A DNA stretch of 64,000 nucleotides. Source: Microbacteriaceae bacterium PS02333. Its GTDB lineage: Bacteria > Actinomycetota > Actinomycetes > Actinomycetales > Microbacteriaceae. The number at the start of each line of letters is the position of its first letter. Position 1 is the first letter of the stretch. A model generated the notes under the pieces. It was not told the DNA's origin and ran no database searches. It worked only from the letters and a program-made list of their open reading frames with translations. The position numbers were made by a program, and so were the translations under genes. The stretch spans positions 19,035 to 83,034 of the forward strand of contig JASCOI010000004.1 in assembly GCA_029959665.1 (NCBI GenBank), in the 5' to 3' direction. This document shows positions 45,239 through 54,132 of this stretch, piece after piece.

Positions 45239-46281
45239 CCTCGGCTCGACCCCGTCCGAGCGTCGACGATGCCCGGCGGTGGGTGGCAGCGGACTTCGGC
45301 GTGCACGCCGTCGACGTCGAGGAGGTCACCGGCGGCACCGACACCTCCGCGGTCGTCTGGCGCGTGGTCGACGACGCCGGCGTCGCCTGGGCCGCGAAGT
45401 GGACGACGCGTCCGACCCGCACCGGCACCCGGTTGGTCACCTCGATGGCGGCGGCGGGACTCGAGAGCACCCCACTGTCACGCCCCACGGAGGGCGGCCG
45501 CCGCCGCAGCCGTCGCGCCGGCGGCAGGCTCGCACTCTCGCGGTGGTCGGACGGCCAGGACGCGGCGACGGTAGGCCTCGACCTGGAGGCATGGGGAGCG
45601 TACGGCGCGCTGCTCGCGGACGTGCACGCACATGCGTTCCCGCTGCCGGCTCGCCGACAGGGCGTTCGCCGCGGCATCCGCCGGCGTCGCCGCCGCTACG
45701 TGGCCGAGATCCGCGCGCTCGACGCAGCAGCTGCGTCGGGCACGGATCCGGTGCTCGACCTGTGGCGGCAGGCGCGTGCCCGCATCGACCTGCTGCTCGA
45801 GGGCACCACGCTCGTGCCGGGAGCGCCCGGCGAGGCGGTTCCGTGCCACGGAGACCCGCACCTCGGCAACGTGCTCGTCGAGGAGGACGGCGGGCTGGTC
45901 CTGGTCGACTGGGACGAAGCCGTCGTCGGCCCGCGCGAGATCGATCTGCACCTGGTCGAGTTCAGCGTGCTGTTCGATCCCGCCACCCCCGAGCAGCTCG
46001 ACGCGTTCCGTGCCGGGTACGGGCCGATGGTCGTGGACGAGCGGCGGATGGTGCGGTTCGCGTGCGTCCGAGCGCTCGAGGACCTGACCTCGACGATGTC
46101 CGAGGCGGTCGCGGCCGGCGTCGGACCGGATCGCGACGAGGCGATCCGGGTGTTCACCGGCATCCTCGGGCCGACCGGCTCGGCGTCCTTGGTCGAACCG
46201 CGGCTCCGGTCCGCGCTCAGCTCGTCGAGCTCGCCGACATCCGAGGATGCCGGAGCTGCGGAGCCGCGGATCCGGCCGTGA
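45235..46281 (+). CDS. Aminoglycoside-phosphotransferase-like kinase linked to sugar importer
   Basis: 348 residues; GTG at 45235 overlaps the permease stop (GTGA). The APH/choline-kinase fold has the catalytic loop CHGDPHLGNVLVEEDGG (~200) and metal site LVLVDWDEAVVGPREIDLHL. An Arg-rich stretch lies near residues 80-90 and 140-150. Tight coupling to a sugar ABC importer suggests that it phosphorylates the imported sugar or an aminoglycoside-like glycoside, rather than acting as a dedicated resistance enzyme. Substrate unknown. Confidence 0.85.
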   Translation: MTSARPRPSVDDARRWVAADFGVHAVDVEEVTGGTDTSAVVWRVVDDAGVAWAAKWTTRPTRTGTRLVTSMAAAGLESTPLSRPTEGGRRRSRRAGGRLALSRWSDGQDAATVGLDLEAWGAYGALLADVHAHAFPLPARRQGVRRGIRRRRRRYVAEIRALDAAAASGTDPVLDLWRQARARIDLLLEGTTLVPGAPGEAVPCHGDPHLGNVLVEEDGGLVLVDWDEAVVGPREIDLHLVEFSVLFDPATPEQLDAFRAGYGPMVVDERRMVRFACVRALEDLTSTMSEAVAAGVGPDRDEAIRVFTGILGPTGSASLVEPRLRSALSSSSSPTSEDAGAAEPRIRP

Positions 46282-46282
46282 C

Positions 46283-46322
46283 CGATCCGGTCCTCGAGAC
46301 GCGGGTTCCCGGCACCGGATCG
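46283..46322. terminator. Inverted repeat after kinase gene, possible terminator
   Basis: CGATCCGGT (46283-46291) pairs with ACCGGATCG (46314-46322) across a 22-nt loop. It lies between convergent genes (kinase and GPP34) and shares its CGATCCGGT stem core with the hairpin at 41188. Confidence 0.5.
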
Positions 46323-46345
46323 CCGCAGCACTTGGTGAACACGCG

Positions 46346-47005
46346 TCAGGACGTGGAGGCCGAGGTCGCCGCAGACGCCGCGATGATCCCCGCCATCGCC
46401 GCGGTCTGGATCTGCTGGAGGACGGCCTTGACCGCGGGGGACGCCCAGCTGCCGGCGGCGATGTCCTGCACGAGGGCCTTGTCGACCTTGCCGAACTGCT
46501 TGCGGATCGTGCCGGTGGCGTCGAGCAACGCGATGAGCGCGGCGGTGAACGGAGTGGGAGGAGTGCGTTCGGCGAGGACGTCCGCGATCGCCGAACGGAC
46601 CAAGGCCTCCGGTGCGCCGTCGCGTTCGGGGTACGCAGTCGAGGCGAAGATCCCGAGGGTGTACCGCTGTTCGGTCGAGAGCAGTCCCTGCGTCACCAGG
46701 CCGGAGAGGACGTCGTCGCGGAGCTGCCGTTTGCCGAGCTTCGCCACCCACCACTTCGCCTTGCGGGAGGAACCCGCAGCCGCGATCGTGCCCATGACCC
46801 CGTCCAGGACCGGGTCACCGGTGGCGGCGCCGTCCACGACACGGACCTCCTTGCCCTCGAGCGACACCGCCCCGCGGAGCGCGAGGTCCGCCAGGACCGC
46901 GCCCGCGAGACCGGTGTCGAGGCGTTGGCCGTCGACGGCGCGCTTGCCGTCGGCTTCGATCTGGAGCAGCGCGAACGCCTGCGGGACGGTGAGTTGCTCA
47001 GCCAT
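46346..47005 (-). CDS. GOLPH3/GPP34-family protein
   Basis: 219 residues. Family features: LTVPQAFALLQIEADGKRAVDGQRL, AGAVLADLALRGAVSLEG, LVTQGLLSTEQRYTLGIFASTAYPERD and AALIALLDATG...FGK. Actinobacterial members are related to the eukaryotic Golgi phosphoinositide-binding protein GOLPH3; their bacterial role is not established. Single gene with a short Ala/Ser tail. Confidence 0.9.
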   Translation of the reverse strand: MAEQLTVPQAFALLQIEADGKRAVDGQRLDTGLAGAVLADLALRGAVSLEGKEVRVVDGAATGDPVLDGVMGTIAAAGSSRKAKWWVAKLGKRQLRDDVLSGLVTQGLLSTEQRYTLGIFASTAYPERDGAPEALVRSAIADVLAERTPPTPFTAALIALLDATGTIRKQFGKVDKALVQDIAAGSWASPAVKAVLQQIQTAAMAGIIAASAATSASTS

Positions 47006-47038
47006 GTCAGCATCGTGCCACTCGTGGCTGAGTCGGGG

Positions 47039-47050
47039 CGAGCCTCCAGG
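47039..47050 (-). repeat. Dispersed GGAGGCTCG motif, intergenic copy
   Basis: CGAGCCTCCAGG lies between the GPP34 and SDR genes. It is one of the clearest non-coding copies of the dispersed motif. Confidence 0.6.
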
Positions 47051-47062
47051 CGCCGCCCGGGT

Positions 47063-47847
47063 TCAGTACTTGGCGGACTGTCCGCCGTCGATCGGGACGA
47101 TCGCGGCGTTGACGTAGCTGGCGTCGTCCGAGAGCAGGAACGCGACCACCGCGGCGATCTCCGGGGCCTCGCCGTACCGCTTGGTGGGGTTGACCTGGAT
47201 GAACTCCTCGGCGGCCTTGCGCGGGTTCTCCGGGTCGATCTGCTTCATCGAGTTCTCGACCATCGGCGTCCAGATGGCACCAGGTGCGATCGCGTTGATG
47301 CTGATCCCGTACTGCCCGTACTCGACCGCGGAGTTGCGGGTGAGTCCGACGACGCCGTGCTTGGCGGCAGCGTAGCCGGACTGGTTGCCGACGCCGCGGA
47401 TGCCGCCGACGCTGGCGGTGTTGACGACCTTGCCGGAGCCCTGTTCGCGCATCACGGCGAGGACCTTCTCGAGACCGAGGAAGACGCCGCGGAGGTTGAT
47501 CGACACGACCTTGTCGAACTCGGCTGCGGTGAAGGACTCGGTGGGGTTCTGCTTGCCCTCGATGCCGGCGTTGTTGAAGAAGCCGTCGATGCGGCCGAAG
47601 CGCTCGGTGGTCGCGGCGACGTACGCCTCGACCTGGGCTTCGTCGGAGACGTCGGCGACGGTGGTGAGGACCTCGGCGTCGGGGGTCGCGTCGAGCACGG
47701 CGGCCTTGGTCGCCTCGAGGCCCTGCTCGGAGACGTCGACGAGGGAGAGCTTCGCGCCCTCGGATGCCAGGCGGACGGCGGTCGCGCGGCCGAGGCCGGA
47801 GCCGCCGCCGGTGATGAGGACGACGCGGTCGGTGAAACGTTCGGACA
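47063..47847 (-). CDS. SDR-family oxidoreductase
   Basis: 261 residues; the start codon ATG ends at 47848 and GGAGG precedes it. Classical SDR with cofactor loop TGGGSGLGRATAVRLA, DVSDEAQVEAYV, NNAGIEGKQNPTESF, catalytic Ser (NTASVGGIRG) and YAAAKHGVVGL (YxxxK), ending with VPIDGGQSAKY. NAD(P)-dependent, substrate unknown. The complete catalytic tetrad contrasts with the SDR at 26633. Confidence 0.92.
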
Positions 47848-47931
47848 TGGGGGAGGCCTCCTGCGGTCTTCGACGATGAAGTGGATGCGTGTGCATCGGC
47901 TCAGACTTACGCTACACCTGTCGTCTTGAAG

Positions 47932-48711
47932 TCAGCACCGTTCGAGCACGCGGGACATGGCGTCGCGCTCCGCGGGGACGACCCACAGCCGGTACGTCGT
48001 CTTCACCGTGATCTGGTGCTCCACGTAGGTGCAGCGGAACGCGGTGTTCGCCGGCAACCAGGTGGCGGCGTCGCCGGAGCGCTTTTGCGCGTTCGAGTGC
48101 TGGTCGACCGCGTAGAGGTTCTCCGGGTCGTTCGCCAGGGCTTCTCGCTCGGCCTGCGGCAGCTGCTGGGCGCCGGTGGTCCACGCGTTCTCGAGGGCGA
48201 CGACGTGGTCGATCTGGACCTCGGTCGAGGTGGCGTCGCCACGCACGAAGTCGATCGTCCCGCCCGTGTACGGGGAGACGAGTTCGCCGCTCGTGACCGT
48301 GCACGGGCCGCGCTTGGTGATGGCGGTCAGGTCGCGTGCGAGGACGTCGTTCCGGGTGTCGCACCCGTTGTGGTCGACGTCGAGCCAGGCGGTGCCGAAG
48401 TCCGCCGTGCGGTCGTAGCCCGTCGCCGGAGCCTTCCCCTTGACGGGGAGGGCCGCCAGCAGGGCGCGCGCACGCGCCACGTCGGCCGGACTGGAGGCTC
48501 GGCTCGGCTCCGGCGCGCTCGCTGCGGTCGGCGAGTTCGTCGGTTCGCCGACCGGGCTCGCGCCGACGGACGCGGTGGCCGTGGGTGCCGCGTCTGCCTC
48601 GGTCGGCCGGACGTCCGTGGTGTGGAGGGCGTACCCGACGACGGCGATGCCGAGGACGATCAGTGCGGAGGTCAGGGTCAGGCGGGTCCTGCGGCGTCGA
48701 CGTGACGGCAT
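47932..48711 (-). CDS. Secreted HNH-type nuclease (DUF1524)
   Basis: 259 residues. Arg-rich N-terminus, then a membrane/signal segment (LTLTSALIVLGIAVVGYAL), then a Ala/Ser/Pro-rich linker (~35-80). The DUF1524/GmrSD-type HNH domain follows, with DFGTAWLDVDHNGCDTRNDVLARDL, metal-finger core VQIDHVVALENAW and NDPENLYAVDQHSNAQKRSGDAATWLP. Secreted or cell-surface nuclease, likely for nutrient scavenging. Well known in Actinobacteria. Confidence 0.88.
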   Translation of the reverse strand: MPSRRRRRTRLTLTSALIVLGIAVVGYALHTTDVRPTEADAAPTATASVGASPVGEPTNSPTAASAPEPSRASSPADVARARALLAALPVKGKAPATGYDRTADFGTAWLDVDHNGCDTRNDVLARDLTAITKRGPCTVTSGELVSPYTGGTIDFVRGDATSTEVQIDHVVALENAWTTGAQQLPQAEREALANDPENLYAVDQHSNAQKRSGDAATWLPANTAFRCTYVEHQITVKTTYRLWVVPAERDAMSRVLERC

Positions 48712-48796
48712 GGTGGGTGGTGCTCCAGGTGGTGCTCGGCGGGGTGTCCCTCGATCCTGGTGGCAGCGTCCGACATCGCCGCGTAGACACGTTGGC

Positions 48797-49576
48797 ATGA
48801 CCGATTTCGCAGAACCGTCCGTACCGGTGACCGGCGGAGCGATGCCGCTCCTCGGCTTCGGGACCTGGCAGATCGCCGACGCCGACGCTCCCGCCGCGGT
48901 ACACGCAGCACTCGAGGCCGGCTACCGGCACATCGACACGGCGACCGGCTACAGCAACCAGCGTGGTGTGGGGAAGGCCGTCGCGGCCTCCGGGCTCGCC
49001 CGCGACGACGTCTTCGTCACGACGAAGCTCCCGCCGGACAACGCCGACCGTGTCCGCGCGACGGTCGAGGAGAGCCTCGACCAGCTCGGACTCGACCACC
49101 TCGACCTCTGGCTCGTGCACTGGCCGCCGAACGGCGAGGCGCGACCGGACGTCTGGGAGCAGGTCGTGCAGGCGCAACAGGACGGCCTGACGAAGGCCGT
49201 CGGAGTGAGCAACTACTCGCTCGCCCAGATCGACGAGCTCACCGAGGCGACGGGTGTCACCCCGGCGGTGAACCAGATCAAGTGGAGCCCGGCCGAGTTC
49301 GACCGGACCGTGGCCGACGGGCTGCGCGATCGCGGCGTGGTGCTCGAGGGGTACAGCCCCTTCAAGGCGAGCAACCTGCAGGACCCGACGCTGGTCTCCA
49401 TCGCCGAGGCGCACGACGTCGACACGGCGCAGGTCATCGTGGCCTGGCACGTGGCACACGGCTTCGTCGTCATCCCGAAGTCGTCCCAGCCGGAGCGCAT
49501 CGCCTCGAACGCTGCCGGCGCCCGCGTCGGGCTCACCGACGACGAGGTCGGCCGCATCGACGGACTCGGGAGGTAG
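48797..49576 (+). CDS. Aldo/keto reductase (2,5-diketo-D-gluconate reductase type)
   Basis: 259 residues. AKR signatures: GFGTWQIADADAPAAVHAALEAGYRHIDTATGYSNQRGVG (catalytic Asp and Tyr), VFVTTKLPP (catalytic Lys), LVHWP (His), VGVSNYS and the NADP-binding VVIPKSSQPERIASN. NADPH-dependent carbonyl reduction, substrate undetermined. Followed 10 bp later by the isochorismatase gene, so a two-gene operon is likely. Confidence 0.92.
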   Translation: MTDFAEPSVPVTGGAMPLLGFGTWQIADADAPAAVHAALEAGYRHIDTATGYSNQRGVGKAVAASGLARDDVFVTTKLPPDNADRVRATVEESLDQLGLDHLDLWLVHWPPNGEARPDVWEQVVQAQQDGLTKAVGVSNYSLAQIDELTEATGVTPAVNQIKWSPAEFDRTVADGLRDRGVVLEGYSPFKASNLQDPTLVSIAEAHDVDTAQVIVAWHVAHGFVVIPKSSQPERIASNAAGARVGLTDDEVGRIDGLGR

Positions 49577-49586
49577 CGTCGGTGGA

Positions 49587-50135
49587 GTGAGCAGCGCACT
49601 CCTCGTCATGGACTACCAGAACGGCATCGTCGAGCGTCTCGGCACCGACGAGGGACTCGCCGCCGCGACCGCCGCGGTGTCGGCGGCGCGGGAGCGGAAG
49701 ATCCCGGTGCTGTTCGTCCGCGTCGCGTTCCGACCCGGTGCGCCAGAGGTTGCGGCGTCGAACAAGATGTTCGGGGGCATGACGTCCCGTTCCGCGAACC
49801 AAGCTCCCGGTGCGACCGAGATCCACCCGGCGTTCGGGGTCGGCGGCGACGACATCGTGGTGACGAAGTTGCGCGTGAGTGCGTTCGCGGGTTCCGACCT
49901 CGAGGTGCTCCTGCGCGGCCTCGACGTCCGGGACCTGGTGCTCTGCGGCATCGCCACGAGCGGCGTCGTGCTGTCGACGGTGCGGCAGGCGGCCGACCTC
50001 GACTTCGGGCTGACGGTGCTGTCGGACGCGTGCGTCGACTCCGATCCGGAGGTGCACCGGGTGCTGCTCGAGAAGGTCTTCCCGCGCCAGGCCGACGTGG
50101 TCACCACGGCTGAGTGGACCGCGTCACTCGGCTGA
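49587..50135 (+). CDS. Isochorismatase-family cysteine hydrolase
   Basis: 182 residues, GTG start. Catalytic Asp in LLVMDYQNGIV (~9), Lys in VVTKLRVSAFAGSDL (~93) and Cys in LVLCGIATSGVVLSTVRQAADL (~122). The loop after the Cys has TSG rather than the common TxxCV. Hydrolase of an amide, isochorismate or similar substrate; the neighbours do not reveal which. Confidence 0.88.
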   Translation: MSSALLVMDYQNGIVERLGTDEGLAAATAAVSAARERKIPVLFVRVAFRPGAPEVAASNKMFGGMTSRSANQAPGATEIHPAFGVGGDDIVVTKLRVSAFAGSDLEVLLRGLDVRDLVLCGIATSGVVLSTVRQAADLDFGLTVLSDACVDSDPEVHRVLLEKVFPRQADVVTTAEWTASLG

Positions 50136-50150
50136 CCGTGCCACGTCCGA

Positions 50151-53100
50151 TCAGGTGAGGAGCGAGCGGATGTCCTCGGCGGTCAGGTCGTCGGCGAACA
50201 GGGCGTCGTCGTCGATCATCGTGGCGAAGAGCTGGGCCTTGCGGGCCGCGAGTGCGAGGACCTTCTCCTCGATGGTGTCCTCGGCGATGAGGCGGTTGAC
50301 GTTCACCGACCGGGTCTGCCCGATGCGGTGGGTCCGGTCGACGGCCTGTGACTCGGCAGCGGGGTTCCACCACGGGTCGAGGACGAAGACGGTGTCCGCC
50401 TCGGTGAGGGTCAGCCCGAAGCCGCCGGCCTTGAGCGAGATGAGGAACGCCGGGGCGGTGCCGTTCCGGAAGCGGTCGATCACCTTCGTGCGGGCCCGCG
50501 TCGAGCCGTCGAGGTACTCGTACCCGATGCCGCGGTCGTCGAGGGCCGTGGACACCATGCGGAGGAACGACGTGAACTGGCTGAACACGAGTGCCCGACG
50601 GCCCTCTGCCGCGAGCTGCTCCAGTTCGTCGAGCAGCAGCTCGAGCTTGGCGGACGGGATGTCCTCGGACTCCCCGGACACCAGCGCGGGGGAGAGCGCG
50701 AGCATCCGGAGCAGTGTGAGGGACCGGAACACGATCATCCGGTTGCGGTCGAGGTCGTCGATGAGGTCGAGCACCTTGAGGCGCTCCCGGTTGAGCGTGC
50801 GTTCGTAGACGTCCCGGTGCGCCGGGTCGAGCGTGACCCGGACGACCTGTTCCTGCTTGGGTGGCAGGTCGGCGGCAACGCTCTCCTTCGTCCGCCGCAG
50901 CATGAGCGGACGGATCCGACGGCGCAGGCGTGCGGTGAGCTCCTGACGCGCGGCCCCACGGAGGTCGGGGGAGGCGAGGGGCTTCACGTAGTCGTCGCCG
51001 AACCGCGTCCACGACGACAGCAGCCCGGGCGCGACGATCGAGAACAGTGCCCACAGGTCGGTCAGCCCGTTCTCGAGCGGGGTGCCGGTGATCGCGATCT
51101 TCACGGGGGCCTGCAGCTCGGCGGCAGCCCGGTGCGTCTGCGACTGCGGGTTCTTCACGAACTGCGCCTCGTCGAGGAGCAGCGCCGACCAGGGCAGGTC
51201 CGTGTAAGCCCGGGCGTCGAGGCGGAGCAGCGCGTAGGAGGTCACGACGACGTCCGACGCCGCCGCGGTCCTGGCGACGAGTGCGGGGTCCTTCAACGAG
51301 GTCGTCTCGATCGTGGCGACCCGCAGTGACGGGACGAACCGTGCTGCCTCCGCCGCCCAGTTCCCGACGACCGAGGTCGGTGCGACGACGAGGAACGGTG
51401 GGGCGTCGGGCTCGGTACCCCTGCGTGCGGCGATCATCGCGAGCGCCTGCAGGGTCTTGCCGAGTCCCATGTCGTCGGCGAGCACCCCGCCGATGCCGTT
51501 CGACACGAGGAACGACAGCCAGGCGTACCCGGACAGCTGGTACGGCCGCAGATCGGCGTGGACGGTGTCCGGCACGGCGACGTCACCGGGGGGAGACGCG
51601 TCGAGGAGCCGCGACGCCATGGCCGTCCACCGTTCGTCGTGGTCGGTCTCGTCGGCGAGCTGGTCGAACTCGGACCACAGCCCGGCCTGCAGGGGCGTGA
51701 CCGTCATCGGCTGCGACGGTTCCCACTCGTTCTGGTCCCGGGCTTCGTCGATGAGCTCCTTCAGCCGGTCGAACGCCGGGTCCGCGAGCGACAGGTACGA
51801 GTTGTCGACGAGCTTGAGCCGCCGCTGCCTGCTCGCGAGCGCGGTCAGGAGCGGCGTGAACGGGATCTCCTTGCCCTTCACGCTGACGATGATCCCGAGG
51901 TCGAACCAGTCGTGCTTGTCCGACGGCATCGTCGTGACGCGGATGTTCGGCTTGCCGGTCAGGCGTTCGTAGTCGAGGCGCTCGCCCTGCACGACGACCC
52001 GCACGCCGTGCTCGGGGAGCGCGGGGAGGAGCTCGTTCGCGAGCACCGCGACGTCTGCGCCCTCGACCGTGCCGTCGACGAACCAGTCCAGCGACTCCGC
52101 CGCGTCGTCGGCGGCGCGGACACCGGTCAGGTCCGGCAGCGGCCCGTGCATCGACACCGGGTCCTTCCGGCCGTCGACGTGCCAGCGCCACTGCAGGTGT
52201 GCGACGTCGTCGGTCCGCGGTGCGCGGGCCGGTTCGAACGTGACGGTGAGGACGAGTTCCGGGGGAGTCCGCTCGGGGAGCTCGATCGAGCCGTCCGAGC
52301 TGACCAGCCCGAGTGCGCCACGGAGTCGTGGTGACCAGTCCGCCAGGAACTCGGAGACCTCGGCCGCGGGGACCTGGATCCGGGTGCCCTCGACGAGCAT
52401 GCGCCGCTGGTCCTCGGGTACGGGCTCCGGCGTGGGGGCGAGTTCGACGCGGAACTCCGGCGACTCGCGGAACACGTAGAGCCCGTGGTCGCCGATGAGG
52501 CGGGCGGCGCCGTCCACCACGGGCCTGCCGTCGAGCACGGCGCTGGCGCCGATCACGAGACCGGTGTCCGAGCGAGCGACGTCGAGCAGGACGCGGGCTT
52601 CGGTGCCGAGCGTGGCGCCCCCCTCTCGCTTCCCGGTCACGAACGCGACGCCGAGCGACGGGGCCTGTCGTAGCAGTGGCCAGAGGAGCGGGCTCTGGAA
52701 GTCGTCGAGGTGGATCCAGTCGCTCTCCCCGGGGAGCCCGGCGAGGGCTCCCGCACGGTGCAGGGCGGCGAACTGCAGGAACCACGCGTGTTGTTCGGCG
52801 CCGAGGCCGAGCCGGTTCACCGAGTAGGGGAGCGTCCCCCAGGTGAGCTGCCCACGCACCCAGTTGCCGGCGTCGCTGCGGGTCACGGGGCGGACGCCGA
52901 GCCGGACCGACCGGGACGCCGTCGGCAGCGCTCGCCCAGCCGATCGCGCACGCGCAGCCATGCGGGCGGGCACCGCGTCGCGGAGCTCGAACTGCAGACC
53001 CAGTGGGGTCGAGGCGGTGGACGTGACCGGTGGCGGTGTGTCGCCGGCGAGGCGGGCGACCTCGTGCCTCCAGTCCGGGGCCGGCGGAGCCGGTTCTTCC

Positions 53101-53408
53101 GGTCGTGGGCCGGCGTGCGCGGCCACGGCACGGGCGTTGATGGTGAGGAGCGCGGCGGCGACGTGCTTGCACTCGCCGCCGATCGGGCACGTGCAGCGGG
53201 ACCGGACGGGGCGGACGAAATCGCCGCGTGCGGCGGTCGTGTCGACGTGGACCTCGTACGGTTCGTCGGCGGAGCCGGCCACGATCCCGGTGATCGTGCC
53301 GTCGTCGTGCCAGGTGGCGTCGTCGACGAGCCCGCGGCGGACGATGTCCCGCGCGCGACCGAAGGTCTGGGGCCCGACGAATCGGATGACGTCGACGGCG
53401 TCGATCAT
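50151..53408 (-). CDS. SWIM zinc-finger SNF2/HepA-family helicase
   Basis: 1085 residues from the ATG at 53408 (a GTG five codons upstream is possible; the longer open frame is not supported). SWIM finger RCTCPIGGECKHVAAALLTI (~60-80) near the N-terminus. The SNF2 ATPase fills ~620-1085: GVLADDMGLGKTLQALAMI (Walker A), LLLDEAQFVKNPQ (motif II), ITGTPLENGLTDLW, then RRALVFSQFTSFLRMV, AFLISLKAGGFGLTLTEAD and QAVDRTHRIGQTRSV. Cytoplasmic DNA translocase common in Actinobacteria; exact role unknown. Not linked to the DISARM drmD by similarity beyond the SNF2 core. Confidence 0.93.
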   Translation of the reverse strand: MIDAVDVIRFVGPQTFGRARDIVRRGLVDDATWHDDGTITGIVAGSADEPYEVHVDTTAARGDFVRPVRSRCTCPIGGECKHVAAALLTINARAVAAHAGPRPEEPAPPAPDWRHEVARLAGDTPPPVTSTASTPLGLQFELRDAVPARMAARARSAGRALPTASRSVRLGVRPVTRSDAGNWVRGQLTWGTLPYSVNRLGLGAEQHAWFLQFAALHRAGALAGLPGESDWIHLDDFQSPLLWPLLRQAPSLGVAFVTGKREGGATLGTEARVLLDVARSDTGLVIGASAVLDGRPVVDGAARLIGDHGLYVFRESPEFRVELAPTPEPVPEDQRRMLVEGTRIQVPAAEVSEFLADWSPRLRGALGLVSSDGSIELPERTPPELVLTVTFEPARAPRTDDVAHLQWRWHVDGRKDPVSMHGPLPDLTGVRAADDAAESLDWFVDGTVEGADVAVLANELLPALPEHGVRVVVQGERLDYERLTGKPNIRVTTMPSDKHDWFDLGIIVSVKGKEIPFTPLLTALASRQRRLKLVDNSYLSLADPAFDRLKELIDEARDQNEWEPSQPMTVTPLQAGLWSEFDQLADETDHDERWTAMASRLLDASPPGDVAVPDTVHADLRPYQLSGYAWLSFLVSNGIGGVLADDMGLGKTLQALAMIAARRGTEPDAPPFLVVAPTSVVGNWAAEAARFVPSLRVATIETTSLKDPALVARTAAASDVVVTSYALLRLDARAYTDLPWSALLLDEAQFVKNPQSQTHRAAAELQAPVKIAITGTPLENGLTDLWALFSIVAPGLLSSWTRFGDDYVKPLASPDLRGAARQELTARLRRRIRPLMLRRTKESVAADLPPKQEQVVRVTLDPAHRDVYERTLNRERLKVLDLIDDLDRNRMIVFRSLTLLRMLALSPALVSGESEDIPSAKLELLLDELEQLAAEGRRALVFSQFTSFLRMVSTALDDRGIGYEYLDGSTRARTKVIDRFRNGTAPAFLISLKAGGFGLTLTEADTVFVLDPWWNPAAESQAVDRTHRIGQTRSVNVNRLIAEDTIEEKVLALAARKAQLFATMIDDDALFADDLTAEDIRSLLT

Positions 53409-53533
53409 CGGGGCGGCTGGCACGGGTCCATCGTGCCAGCAACCACTGACCCCCGCGGTCGGAGCCGATGGCGCACAGCCACCCGGACAGGGGCTGTCAG
53501 TGGCGGCGTCGGCAGGGCATGCTCGGACGCACG

Positions 53534-53974
53534 ATGCTGCATTCACTGGTCTACATGAGCTCTGCTCGCGAGCGCTTCGACGACGACGAGCTGGAGGCGG
53601 TCCTGTCCTACGCGCGGGAGCGGAACACCGGCGACGGTCTCTCCGGCCTCCTGGTCTACCGCGCCGGTCGGTTCATGCAACTCCTCGAGGGGCCGTACGA
53701 CGCCGTGATGGCGACGTACCGGCGGATCCTCGAGGACGATCGGCACCACGACGTCTCCCTGCTCGTCGAGGAGTCGATCCACACGCGGCGTTTCCCGGAG
53801 TGGACCATGGCGTTCGACCGCGACGAGTCGTCAGCGTTGCCGGAGGGGTTCAGCTCGTTCCTCGGCGCGGGGGACTCGAGCGCCGACCAGAGCCGAGCGC
53901 GCGAGCTGCTCCGGTGGTTCCGGAACCACCCGCTCGCCGATCCGACGGCAGCGGCCGGGAAGCACCGACGCTGA
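53534..53974 (+). CDS. Short BLUF-domain blue-light sensor
   Basis: 146 residues from the ATG at 53534; an in-frame ATG at 53519 is also possible. The BLUF fold occupies ~1-95: LVYMSSA with the flavin-side Tyr, ARERNTGDGLSGLLVY with the conserved Asn, FMQLLEG with the photoactive Gln, EDDRHHDV and a terminal RRFPEWTMAFDRD containing the Trp/Met switch residues. A ~45-residue tail follows without another domain. It binds FAD and should sense blue light, acting through a protein partner. No output domain or partner is adjacent. Confidence 0.92.
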   Translation: MLHSLVYMSSARERFDDDELEAVLSYARERNTGDGLSGLLVYRAGRFMQLLEGPYDAVMATYRRILEDDRHHDVSLLVEESIHTRRFPEWTMAFDRDESSALPEGFSSFLGAGDSSADQSRARELLRWFRNHPLADPTAAAGKHRR

Positions 53975-54075
53975 CCGGCCTGACCGCGACGGCTGCCGGG
54001 AGCTACCGCTCAAGAGCTCCGCGGCGCGCCGAGCTCGCGCGGAGCGCGGTCTCCTGCCGTCCACGCGCATGAGGA

Positions 54076-54107
54076 GCCCCCGCCGCTCGAGTTCGAGCGA
54101 CGGGGGC
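54076..54107. terminator. Strong hairpin between BLUF and M15 peptidase genes
   Basis: GCCCCCGCCGCTCGA (54076-54090) pairs with TCGAGCGACGGGGGC (54093-54107), 15 bp with one mismatch and a 2-nt loop. It sits between convergent genes and would terminate both. Confidence 0.8.
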
Positions 54108-54132
54108 ATTCCTGTTGTCGAATGTGCGGGTG

